From Ascarosepion bandense (taxonomy: Eukaryota; Mollusca; Cephalopoda; Sepiida; Sepiidae), in assembly GCA_037127315.1 (NCBI GenBank), contig JBBBDQ010000192.1:5019501-5083500 (forward strand): DNA of 64,000 nucleotides, in the 5' to 3' direction. The position numbers and the translations under genes were made by a program. The notes beneath the pieces are model-generated. The model was not told the DNA's origin. It did not search any database and saw only the letters and a list, made by a program, of their open reading frames with translations. Shown here in pieces: positions 11,428 to 24,700 of the stretch; position 1 is the stretch's first letter; each line of letters opens with the position of its first letter.

Positions 11428-14115
11428 CTGAAAAGAAAGAAGATAAAAACAGAATTTCAAAGAGTTACAAAAATTGATTCATGGAAAATTCAGTAAATGG
11501 TGGAATCATCTTGTAGAAAGGCATTTAATTTTCAGATTTTGATCTTGAGAAAGAAAATATGAAATTATCCATGTGGCAAAAATCATTTGCAAATTCTGTA
11601 AGGAAATGGATGAGAACAATTTTAGATGAATTGTTACAAGTAATTATGTTTGCAGTTCTGGTAGCAACTGTAAGCAATTCATTCACACAAACTTAATTTC
11701 TCTACAAGTTTTAATCTTATCAAAAGCAAAGCTTATCATGAGAAAGTGCAGAAAATAGAGAATTTCCATTTGTGTTAGACATTCAGTAATATGTTTAGAT
11801 AACTTTTGATGTTAGATCCTCTTAATATAATGCAAGATTAAACAAATGTTATTTGAAGATGAAACATGAATTTAGAGATGATTTAAGTTTAAAATTTAAA
11901 ATAGTTTAACATAAAATTTATTCATAAATCACAATTAATAAACATTAATATATTCTGGATGCAATATATTCAACACAAACATATTAGACAAGATATGATC
12001 TAATGTCATTTAAGAGTCACTCAAGAGATTAAGATCTCACAATGGCCTTGTTATTCTCATAACATTTCAAGGAACTAGTTATATAATATTATATATATAT
12101 ATATATATCTCAGATAAAGAGGCTTCATTAGGAGAGAGAAAGAGAAAAACAGCCCATTGATCTTCTGACAACAGATCATATTAAACACTGTAGTGAGACA
12201 ATCATAAATGTCTTTTTTTGCCACTCCTCAAAGTTGTTTAATTAAAATAAAACAAAGCACACACACACACAAATCAAAGAAAATAAAAATCCTAAACAAA
12301 ACTAGGACAACTAATTGTATAGCAATGACATAAGCAGAGACAGAAAAAGAAATGTTCATGAAGTCTATGGACAAGAAATGCTTAGTTATATAGCTGATGG
12401 AATAGGAGTAAATAGCAAATTAACAAATAGGCAAAGTGGGAAATGGTAAGAGAGATGAGTCAGAGAGAATTTATGTAATATACAACAGCAAGATTTTATA
12501 GGTTGAAAGCCATTACTAGTCTCATAAATATTAGAGATAAAATACATGGACATTGCCAATGCATTTAATGCTGCTGCCAATAAAATTTAATCGTTGGAAA
12601 TTAAAATTGGTAATAACTGGTTTGTATATGATAAGTTGCAAATGAGAATCAAGCTAATAATAGTTTTCAATTAGAAATAAAATGAAAATGCATATCCATT
12701 TCAGATATATTTAATTTAAAAGACAAACCAAAACACTGATTATTTACTGACTTGAAGGTTTAATTGCTATAAATATAACGGTGTTTAGAGCTACTGGCAT
12801 AAATTGCACCAAGTATTGTTTTAGTGTTAATACAAAGACCAGAATAATATTAGAATTGGCCAAAACTGTCCTTTTGATATCCAAGAGTGTAGACTATTCT
12901 AAGAATTTCACCTTTTTATCACATCCTCCTACCAGGACGGAAAATACTTATGATGCTCCAGTGTTTCATTTATGCCAGATTATTGTGTTAGCCATCAGTT
13001 GGGACATTGAACATGAAGCACCAGGGAAGAGAAATCAACGCAAGTAACTAGTGTCTACTGCTTATATTTGCAGAGCACAAAAGGCAGAGTGGGTTGAGTG
13101 GAGCAGCTTGATGTCTGAAGAATTCAAGTTTTGATGTGCAAAGGAAAAAAAAGTGAGCAATTTGATAAAAATAAGGCTGAAGATACAAAAAACATTTTCC
13201 AACTGGATTTTACAAGTACCTAAAGCTTTGTTTGAGTGTATACATGCCACTGAAGAATGTGCTAATAAACTGTACTGCTGCTGCTATTTAAAATAAAAAA
13301 AGCAAGAAACACTGCTAGACATTTAGCAAAGGGCTCAATTTCTCTGAACCTTGTCAAATAAATTGCAACACAACACAGACCTGTGTTAGTGGAAGACAAA
13401 CAAAGCCAAAAACAGATTTAAAACTAAAATAAAAAATCATCAACAAAAAGATAAAATGAAAAAAAAGAAAAGAAAAAAAAAAAACAGGAAAAAAACAAAA
13501 CAAAAAACGATAACATCATCATTATCATCCAGTAGGAAGAAAAAGTTGAGAGCCATACCTCTGTTATGTTCTCAGAGACATAGTTGGTTGCTGTGGTAAT
13601 AATGAAGGGCAAAACGTAAGCCAAAAAAGGATTTGTAAACAAATCAGGAAAAACAACTTATTTAGACAAGGGAAAATATCAAGGGAAAAAGAAGTACCAT
13701 TAAATTAAGTAGAATTAAATGATTTTAATGAGTGATCTTAAGTAGAACTTCTACAAAAGGAGATTAAAAGCTATCAATTATAAATGTTCAATGAATAAAG
13801 CAAAACCATGTCAAACATTTATAAAATGTTAGAAGTTTTGGTGAATTTAAAATTGAGTGAAGGAAAATTAAAAAAAAAAAAAGTTGCTTTGCTTTCAAAG
13901 TAAATTAAAAATTAAGTGAAAACTTGTCAACCAAAAAAAATTTGAAAATCCTACTCATATTTCAGAGAAAACTGAAACACGATTCTTTTTATAGAAATAA
14001 AAAGATTAGGTCTTTGTTGCCCAAATATTTGTACCTTGCTTAAGGTTATTTTTTAAAATTTTTTTTTTTTAAAGAGAAATATTTGAATAAATCGAGAGAG
14101 AAAAATTGCACGTGC

Positions 14116-14160
<45 letters not shown>

Positions 14161-14272
14161 CATACATACACACACAGTTTCGATCGAGTTTCGATCCTGG
14201 CCAGAAGCAAGTGGATATGTCTAGCCACACTGATGAGCTGTGATACCGTGAAACAGGCTTGTATGTGGATGA

Positions 14273-14316
<44 letters not shown>

Positions 14317-16544
14317 TCAAGATAACTTAAAAGTATTGATGAAAGAGATTACAAAAATAATTAAGAACAAAATCTGTAATTTTAATTCTGTATAAAAAAT
14401 TTACTAAATGCAATTTTGAAATTAATCTATTTGGATATATTCTATGAAGAGAATTGTAAAATTTTCCGTGGTTTGAACATTGATGTTTCCAACTTGCATC
14501 ACAATAAAATCATATCTAAAATTAATATTAAAATAAAAAAACAATTCATGAATTTTTGTAGTGAAAATGAAGTTGAGATGGCAGATAAAATTGAAAATAA
14601 ATTAATAAAAACGATAAAAATTAAATTAAAAATCTATACAAAATCACATGAAAATTAAAAGCAAATAGAAATAGGTATAGTAATATTTAAATATTTAGTC
14701 ATCAACGATAGTCCTGTCAAATAAATCCTCTTGACTGGCAATATTTCTTAGTAGAGGAAAACCTTTTTCTAAAAGGTGAAGGGAGATAATGCATCAAATT
14801 GGATGCAATATGATACCTAAAACTTATAGGTATCACCTTGACTGAATAGTATTCAGTATCCAACGTCTGACGAAATCAGAATTATGTATTTTATACTAGC
14901 TCATCATAGAATACTTTGATCAAGTTTTTCTTTTCTCTATCTCTCTCCCCAAAACACAAAATGCAACTTTCTACTTAACAGAAATATTTTCAAAATTAAG
15001 AACTTATGAAAAGTTAACATTTTTTAAATCTAAAGCTGACTGATGTATTTGCATTGACATTGTTATTTTTTTTTCTTTTGAATAAAAGTCATACAGTGAA
15101 AATGACTAACCTCTTGGTGACTTATCAGTAAGTCAAAAGAAACAAAAAATACTTCCAAAGAACTTGGCTTTGTGACATTCTAAAATAATGATTGAATACT
15201 GAATCAGGTTAGGAAATTAACAACAAAGTCATTCTAAAATCAAAGTGTCAATGGAATTTTTTTTTGTTTGGGGTTAGGATGATTTCCACGTAATCCATTA
15301 ATATTACTTACTCAGCTGAAGTGTTGAATTAATAAAAAAATCATAAATTGTGAATTTTTTTTCCTGAAAAAAATATCAAATCAAATACCAGTGGACTATA
15401 TCAGATGATGAAGAACAAAGATTACAACTATTGTGATTGATAGAGCCATTACATTGTAAGTTCATGCCTGTCAAAAACAGGCATTATTAACACCTGGTTA
15501 ATCTTTTCAAAGACAAAAATAATATCTTAAGAAATAGTATTGATATTTTGTTATAGAATAATGTTAGTGTTTTGATATCTTAGGATTTAAAGTCCATTAA
15601 AATTATTTGGGGAATGATATGACCCATAAAAAGGTAAATGTAGGTGAGACCCTACATACTTTATGAATACAAATAGAATTTATCAACTTACGAATCACTA
15701 AGGAATATTTATACTGGCTATGGAAATAAATTCTCAAGTGTTAAGAAAAATTAACAATGGTATATTCAGTTTCAGTTGAGGAAAATTAAACTAGTATTTG
15801 TTTAAAAAAAAAAAAAAAGGTTCTTGCTCATATATGGAAATGCAACATGACATGTTGCAGAACACACACACACACAGGGAAACATCCTGGTTCTGAAGAT
15901 GGATGTTTTATCTGACAGCATTTCCTTGATAGTAAATAGTATGTTGATAATGAAGAGGTTAAAATAAGCAGATTTTTTTTTTCAAACCTCAAAGAGGCAT
16001 CATCAAGTTATTTTCTTAATGACATTATGCCAGTAACGGTGAAGAAAACTATTATAAACTTGATTGAATTTAGATGATGGATGGGTGGGGGAGTGTGCGG
16101 AATGGTTTTTGGCAATATCCACATCCCAAAATCTAACCAAATAACAAAACATAAGATATTTTATGAGTATAAATGTTACAGGCAGTCAATTTTCTTTGTA
16201 AATGCAAATTGAGGAAAATTGAATTTTGCCTTCAATAGATTAAAAAAAAAAAATGAATACTGAAAACTCATTTGATTAGAATTTGGGAAAAATTAAAAAC
16301 AGAATGGTCTATGTTTGCCAAAAGAATGCAGATCTGTCCTAATTTTCTTCCAATATTTTAGCACCAAATCATCTAAATAGAGTGAAGAATTGTTTCAATA
16401 ATCAAAATTTTAGATTATTATAAAATAAATTAAGTCTATTCATGTCTGATGAATGGACACAGTGATTACTGGAGAGTGTCCACAAAACTAGAATCAAGAT
16501 GATGAAGGTAACATCAAACAAATAAGTGACAAATTTTTTTATTT

Positions 16545-16588
<44 letters not shown>

Positions 16589-19500
16589 GATAAGGAACAA
16601 ATAGGAAACAAATTTAAAATGTTTCACTGTCTATGTTTGTTTTTCATTGGTTAAATGTGTATAATTTTTGTGTGTATCACAATTCTATGCAGGATTTAGT
16701 TGAAAATGTGTGTGTATGTGAGCATATAATGGGTATTGTTATTTATATGTCTGGTAGTATTTGTATGTTGATTGGTAGATGTTTTGTGTGAGAATAAAAG
16801 AATTTAGGTTACACTGGTTGTAGTTGTAGGCTGACAAATTCTTTAAGTATGGATTTTATAAAAATTGGTGATATAATAAAGTGTGTTTATTGATGGTAAA
16901 ACAAATATTGAGATTCCTTCTACATATTTTCAACATCATTTCTAATCATGTTCTTTTCTAATTAGGGTAGTATTTATTAAATCAATATTATGGCCTGTTT
17001 TGTAGTGTGTGTTATGAAAGTTCAATGAGTTGTCCCAACGTGGGACTCTCTTATGCTTGTAGATACAGGCTTTTAGATTTCTAGATATTTTGCCTATGTA
17101 TCTTTTCTGATTTTGCAGATATTTTATATCATAAATCCCGGCATCTGATGTGGTATTGGATCTCTTCCTTGCTACACCTTTAATTGTCTTGGAGGTGAAG
17201 GTACTAATTTTGTTGATAGCATGTTGGAGAGTAGGATTATGAATTTTTTTTTTTTTTAGTTGTGCCTAAAATTTTTGGGAACTTTGTATGCTTGTTTTCT
17301 ATTGTTGATGATGAAATTAGGGTAGTGAAGAAGTCTAAACGTTTTTTTCAATGTATTTCTCTTCTTCATCTAGATATTCTTTGCTATATCTTCTAAGGAC
17401 AGTTAATCCAGATTCTATTTTTGGGCTGTGGTGGGAATAGAAAATGATTAAAATCATTTTTGTTTGTGGTTAACTTGAAAATCTAATTTGCTTTTATTTC
17501 TTAATAGGTAGTTGAGAAAAGTAAAACTTATTTCTTCCTTGTGTATGAATTCAATGGTTTGTTCTCTCATATTTAATTCCCTGATGAAGCTTAAATAAAA
17601 AGTAAAACATTAAATTTATAAACATTTCCTATTTGTTCATTATCCTATCATTTTAATCAGTATTTTATTCCTATATATAAGAACCTTGGATAACTTCTTG
17701 CTGATTTTTCATGAAAAGTAATGTTTTATTTACAAAAATTAGTAAGAAATATGTCACTGAAATTATTGTCCATTGCTTGCCACTACATTTTCCCATCTTT
17801 CTGGCAGCATTTAAATTCCACATTAAAAAAATGATGTCTTTTGAAGCTAACCACGTGTCAACCCATTTTTTAGAATCTTCATAAAAATTAAGGTGCTGCT
17901 CAGCCAAGCCATGTGTCATTTATCAGAACAAGTGAAAATTGGACAGGGTAATGTCTGATGAATATGGCAGGTGGAGTAAGGATTTCCCATTTGAGCGTTT
18001 CCAAGTAGGTTTTCACCTGTTTCGCCACTTATAGCCTAGTGTTGTCATGTTACAAAAATCACCTAGTTGTGTGTTTGCTCATATAGCCAGTTCTTTTTTT
18101 TTTTTTTTTTTTTTCAAAGCTAGGCTCAGATGTATCAATTGTAGTTTATAGTGATCTCCCTTGAGGGTTTCGATCAGTTTGAGCAGTTTATATTAAACTA
18201 CACCCAGTTGATTCCACCAAATGCAGAGCAAAAATTTCGAATCAGGAATATGTGAATTTGCTGCAGGTGTATCAAGAATTCTGTGTGCTTCAGCTGCAGA
18301 TTTCTTTTGGATAGCAGTGCAGTAAAATTCCCTGCAAATACACTTTCACTGATATGAAATATGACATGTTTAATGCTATAAAAAACAAAGTTGTTTACAT
18401 TTCAGCAAAATGACAATGAATTTCAACTTTGCTCATGATACTTCTTTATAGATGGGTTACCATCTTAAAATGCACGCACAGTTCTGGAACACCATCTGTT
18501 AGAAAACAGCAAGAACTTATTCAAGGTCTATATATTTTTTTAAATAACTTTATTCCAAAAGGAAAAGCAGGAAGGTAAATCCCAAAGACCCGATCCTAAT
18601 TAATATTAATATTTTAATATTAAAAAATGATACAGGTGGAGAGCTCAATGTAATTAAAATTACAGAGCCAATTATAAAATAAAATAAATTTTGATGTTCA
18701 AAACTGTTGAATGATCATTTCAACATGAAATTCCTAAGAGAGATTTCACATCTCATCGGCAACTACCAAATTTCAACATTTTTAATTTCCACCGGTGAAT
18801 TCTTAATCTTCAAAAATTTTTATTTCTTTTTTTATTTCATTTTGAAATTTGGTAGTTGCTGATGAGATGTAAAATCTCTTAGGAATTTCATGTTGAAATG
18901 ATCATTCAACAGTTTTAAACATCGAAATTTATTATATATATATATAAATAAACAAATTCTTTCTACTACCACACCAATTTACTATTATTTTTAAAAGGAT
19001 CATTTTTTATTAAGAAAGATACAAAAGTATCTCAATTAAAAAAGGAAAATAAAAAATAATAAGGGGATTTTAAGACACCTTCCAGCTGACACATCTTGGT
19101 AAATGGGTAACCTGAAAGTGTTATCAGAAGTGTTATAAAAAGGTTTAAAAGTTTAATGAACTGAGGAAATTTGGTTCTCCTAACTGTCCTATTTATTTAA
19201 GACTTCTTTGGATAGGTCCTGAGGCTCAAATGTTATCTGATAAAATTGTTAATTCCAATCAAGCATTGTTTCAGTGCTGTCACTGTTCAGAACATCTTTA
19301 TTACAAGAACTGCCCCCCTCCATCCCGCCCACTACATAAGGATGTCTTGCCTACCATGTAGCAAAGTCTAATTGTTTACCAGTACAAGTGTCGGTGTGAG
19401 ACTGACTACGTCGGAGAGACCATTCAGCGTCTGGAGGTAAGGATAGCTCAGCATGTGCTGACATGAACCAATAACATCTGGGCAATCACAGACTCATGAG

Positions 19501-20933
19501 TCAGCAATCAGCGAGCATCTATTAAATTCAATCGACTGCAGGACACATTATTCCTCGAATTTCTTCTGTCTTGCACAGGGCTAGGATGAGACCCAATCTG
19601 GACATCCTAGAGTCTCTGACAATCAACATACAACATCCTGTGTGACAGAGAGAGAATCAAACACATACACACATTTAAAAGTTTCAAAATTCCTGGCACC
19701 TGAAAAAGACCAAAATGTACAATGGCCGAAATGTCATGTTAGTCATTTCTTTCTTTTTAATTTTTATTACGAATTTTTTTTAACAAAATTTCTACTTCCA
19801 GTAAATGTGGTAATATTAAATTGAACAGTGAAATAAATCCAGCACATTCTGTTTACTAGTGGTGAAATCTGCTCTAGGCATAAAATATGCCTGTTTAATT
19901 TGGAGTCATCAGAAGACAATGAAAATGAACAAAATAATATTTTTGATAAAATATTGAAGTAAATTAGAACATTGAAATGTATCTTGTTTACCAGTAGCAA
20001 AATTTGATCTAAGAGTAAGTTGAGTGCCGTTTAATTTGGGTCATCAGAAGACAATAGAAATGAACAAATTAATTTTAGCAAGTATAATTCGAAATATTGC
20101 TCACTAAGTCAGACTTGTGTTAAGCGTGTAATTAGCCTGGCTTATAACTCTCTGGGTTTCCTATACAAGCGCATAGTAATGCTGAAGAAATGAGAAGTCG
20201 GATCATGACCGTGGAAGCACATCGTTGTGCAGGAGATCAGATCTCTCTGATGAGGGGAGTGCTGACAAAAGAGACCAGAACCATGTGAGTGTACAGTTGA
20301 GTAAAAACGTACACCCACCTCTGGAGTAAGGTTGATGACAATTCGGAATAATCAACCTCCTAACCGAGGACATCTTTGTATGAAAAAGGAGAGTAAAATA
20401 TATTTTATATTTTATTTGCATTTGGACCTATTGCTTCAGGCGGAGGATTGTCGCAGATTGTATTTGTTGTTGCTGACAGTGACGATGAAAGGACAAGGAA
20501 GAGGAAGGAGAAGATTATGAAATGATTATGTGAAACTGATGCTTTGTGAAAAAGTTGGATTGAGCGTTCCTGACAAGAAGATTAAAAGTTGAAGAGTTGG
20601 TGAAGAGAGAGCCAGAGACGACAACCGTAGACACATGTGGTTGTGTGAGATCGGGATACCCACTCCCTGTTGAAGCAAGAGTGCTGATGAGTCAGAAACA
20701 AAGACTTTGAAAAACATTATTGTTGCAGCAGTTACAATTGAAAAATTGCTGAGTATAATGTTTGTCACTAGCATGCCAACAATCGGAATCACATCATCCG
20801 TTCAGCACCTTTGCAAGGCACCAGGGTCCCAGCGTTTTATTTGGGAAGAATTATCTCCATCAAAAGAGTCTGGAGAACATTTTTTGAAAAGAGTTATATA
20901 TCTTCTGAGACGATTTAACAACAAGTAAACCAA

Positions 20934-20968
<35 letters not shown>

Positions 20969-21720
20969 CTCTCTCTGTCTAGACTCCAGTGTGTGAGTTG
21001 TTATGCTAAAAAAACTTACTTTCTGTAACCTTTTCCTTTTTCTATTCTTTTCTTGTATATAAACAACATTAACAGTGCAACCATCGAGCAGTTGTTTGTT
21101 CGGTTTTCTACGGACATTATTTTTTTTCTATTTCTTTTTGCTGTATTCTAAATGTTTAACATGGGCTCCCCAGCCGTGTCTACATCTTCAGTCGACTGAA
21201 CGGACAACACTTCTGCTTTCTGGATCTAATAATCACAACGTGGGCAGAAAGCAGATTTAAATCAGTGAGCCGGTTGACTAACCTATGGATGCTCAGGGAC
21301 CTTCGACCAACACCTTGAGTTCGGTTAAGACACCTCAACCCAAAGAGAAAGACACCAGAGTTTGAGGGGCCAGGATAGAAGAGTTAGATCTGGTGCACGT
21401 TGACCAGAATAGGCCCATGGAGTGGAAGTGCTAAATATACGGTCCTGTGACTAGGTTAACCCTGAGGGGAGAAAAGGGTTAAACCTGTCCTGTGCAGAGA
21501 GAGAGAACTGAAATTCAAATTGGAACTCTTTGGAGAAACTACCACCCAACATAGGTAATATGATTTTTTTTGTTTTTTAAATCCTGTGTTTTAGCCTCAG
21601 ACATCATTCAAAAATTTTTCTTGACAACTTCTTTGTTTTAATTGCCAACCATTTGTTTTTCTTATTTTTTTTAATTGAGATACAAAAGTATCTTGCTTAA
21701 GAAAAAATAATACTCTTAAA

Positions 21721-21766
<46 letters not shown>

Positions 21767-24700
21767 AGCAGTAACTTAACTTTATAAGATTTAATTCCCA
21801 TGAGCATCAAGTGAACTTAAATTCAAATCTATTACACTGTCAGTTTGAAATATGCACCGGATGACTGCATAATGCATGAAACTCCGTGTTAGCATTCTCA
21901 TTTCTCATTCACACATATTGTGAAACCTGAAAGTTTCCAATCTGACACAGGAAATGAAAAAGCACCACATTCTCATGACACCAGCCCCAACTTCTGTAAT
22001 TTGAAGATTGTAATGTTCTTGAAAGTGGTCAGGTTATAACTGTTCCTAGTTAGGAATGCACTACAATAGGTATCAGAGGTGTGATGGGCATTCAGCAGTG
22101 ACCAAGAGGAAGAAATATTCTGAGCAAAAAATGGTCAAACTTTGTTCAGCAGGAAAAAACATCACCAACCACAAGCAAGTCAATACCACAATGTACATCA
22201 AGGGAAGGATCCCACAGAGGCACATTGTCCATATGATATAAGAGTAAGTGACCAAGAATTTTCATGATCATGCCAACCCCAAAATGTGATCTTCCAGCTC
22301 TCCTTATTTAAATTTCCTTGACTGCTATATTTAGAGTTTCATTATGAGAGTGATAAAACCAGCAGCACCAAGGACTTATTGAAGTGATGGCAAGAATAAG
22401 AAGCACTTGATCGAGGCATGCAGTCACTTTTGAAATGTCATAAAAGTGGGTGGCTTTATTGAACCTTCCTGTTTTTTTTAAATTGAACACATTTTTTTAA
22501 TGGATTTTCTGCTAAATATGTTTTCCTTTCTTGTTTGATCTCAATTACAAGTGCATTGCGTGTATATATATATATATATATATAAAAACACATATACAAA
22601 CCATCTGCATTTCACATTAGCATATTTCATCTTTCCTAATTTTTAGAAGACTCTTAAAAGGGAGTCACAAAATTATTTAATAATATTAATGTGCAAGATA
22701 TTTAACTTATGTATAAATGACAGTAGACTAAATGACACAAAGTGAGGCCACAATTTTGTGAAGTTTAACAGATTTTCCAAGTTTCACACTAATTGCAGAT
22801 AGATTTAAACAAGTTGAAGGAAGGAATGCAATGCAACAGTGCATCAATCCGTGTTATGTACAGAGCTGTATAGCCACAGGCCTGCCAGAATATTCATGCT
22901 AACCAATGTATTACTGAACCTGATATGAATTGAATGTTGCCTTCAATAAATTTCACTTTCTTCTGAATAAGATGAACAGCAGGCTGTGTACTCATTATCT
23001 TAGAAATAATAAGTGATGGTAGCACGGTGCACTATGGAGAAGATAAAAATCTGATTGAGGCAGTGTGATGGCTTGGGTAATATTTTGTTGGGAAACACTG
23101 GGACCTATCATTTACATGGAAGGTACTTTTTGTTCTATACCACCTAATTCATCATCCTTGAAAAACATGTACACTCCTTCATTTCTATGATGATAGTGCC
23201 ATCTTCCAGCAGGATGATGGTCAACACTACAGGAGTTGTATAGAGATGGCTTCAGGAATTATAAAGATTTTACTGTGTGTTGCCTTTATCACAAAATTCA
23301 ATTCTATTTGAGCCCTTACAGGATATTTTGAATCAAAAAATTCATTCTGTAGAACATTGTGTAACTGGCAGCTGTTGAAGGACATGCTGTTAGCATCATG
23401 GAGGAAAACCTTCAATTTCCATGTTTAATTGTTGAAGAGTTATTTTCTAAGTGTGCTCAAGAACCAACAGCTTATTAGGCAGGTTGTTATATTTTGTTTG
23501 TCTCTTCAGAGAATATTTTCACAAGTTTGGATTATGTAAAGAAAAAAAAAGGGGGGGGGGGAGATTTTGATAATTTTGTTCCTGTAAATTAATTGCAATA
23601 TCATTACAATATAAATGATTTAAGGACTATATCAAAATTGTAATGGCTGCCAGGATTAATGCAGTCATATCAAACCAGACAAAATATCTTACCCTGGAAG
23701 AGCATCATCATCAGGATTAGGGTCGTGTGCACTATCAGAATCTTCTCCGTGTCCATTCAAAGCCTTCAAACACACCATTTCTGTCTTCTTTTGAGATATG
23801 AAGGCAAAAAAAGCTGCTCCTTTTCCTTGGGCTTTTCCAAGATATCGAGGACGCACTCTGATAAATGTCATTTGTTTACCCCTGAAGAAGCAAAGAAAAT
23901 AATTTAGTAAATGGAATGAAAAATAAATGAAATAAAAAATATTTGCTAAAATGCTTAAATTTTTAATGAAAACTTCCAATTATAATGTTGCAAAAAGTAG
24001 AGAAAATTGTGAATAGTGAATTTATTTGGTAATATAGTGCACAATGGCTAATGGAGAACATTTTTTATCATGATTGAAAAATTCAGGCACCTACTTGATA
24101 GCATTCCTGTTCATGGGGATGGCTGTAGCTTGTACGCAGTTGAAGTAGGTTACAAATAAGTAAGGATCATGGTAAGCTTTGAAATAGAAAGAAAAACTAA
24201 TAATACACAAATATTTATCTAATAATTTTGTAATTATTTCTTAAAATTATACTATCACTATTAAATATTTAATCCCTGCAAATGTGGAATTTTATAATAA
24301 GGATTAGTTTAAGTTTAAATTCTGCAATATTTCTCCTAAAAATAAGGGATCAACAGTTGTGCATCATGTTGCTTCAATGATAACATTGAAAAGTTACTTC
24401 TTCCTACACAGTTCATGGTCATGTTCTACCCTGTGTTAGGCTTGACTCAGTAGAAATTTCTTCATAGGGTGGAGCTGCTTTTAAATATTGCTATGATGTT
24501 GTATGGACTGCTGATTTTAAGAATCTTTTCTGATAAACCCTCCTTGACATAAGGCAAACAGACCATGGCAATTTCCTAGTCCTCCTCCTTCACCCTTCTG
24601 TTTCCACCTGCAGGTGCTGATGTGTTTGCAGGGTAGTTGTTATTCTGAAGGGTGAACTTGATGCTGATCCTTTCCTGTTGGTATGTCTGGTTTGTCATCT

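Larger units (their letters stand above)
11428..16899. other. Left part of the 12.3 kb last intron of CIT
   Basis: No exon-like sequence was found. It holds (AT)n at 12090-12109, 14117-14154, 14277-14314 and 16548-16580, a SINE-like piece at 14165-14278 and A-rich runs. The frame at 12781-13047 has no recognisable features. Confidence 0.6.

Noticed and set aside
12781..13047. 88-codon plus-strand frame in the last CIT intron
   Set aside because: No recognisable motif, no splice context and ordinary A/T-rich codon use; probably chance.
14046..14325. Frames with long Tyr-Ile repeats on both strands
   Set aside because: Translations of the AT microsatellites; the same applies near 4567, 16402 and 62352.
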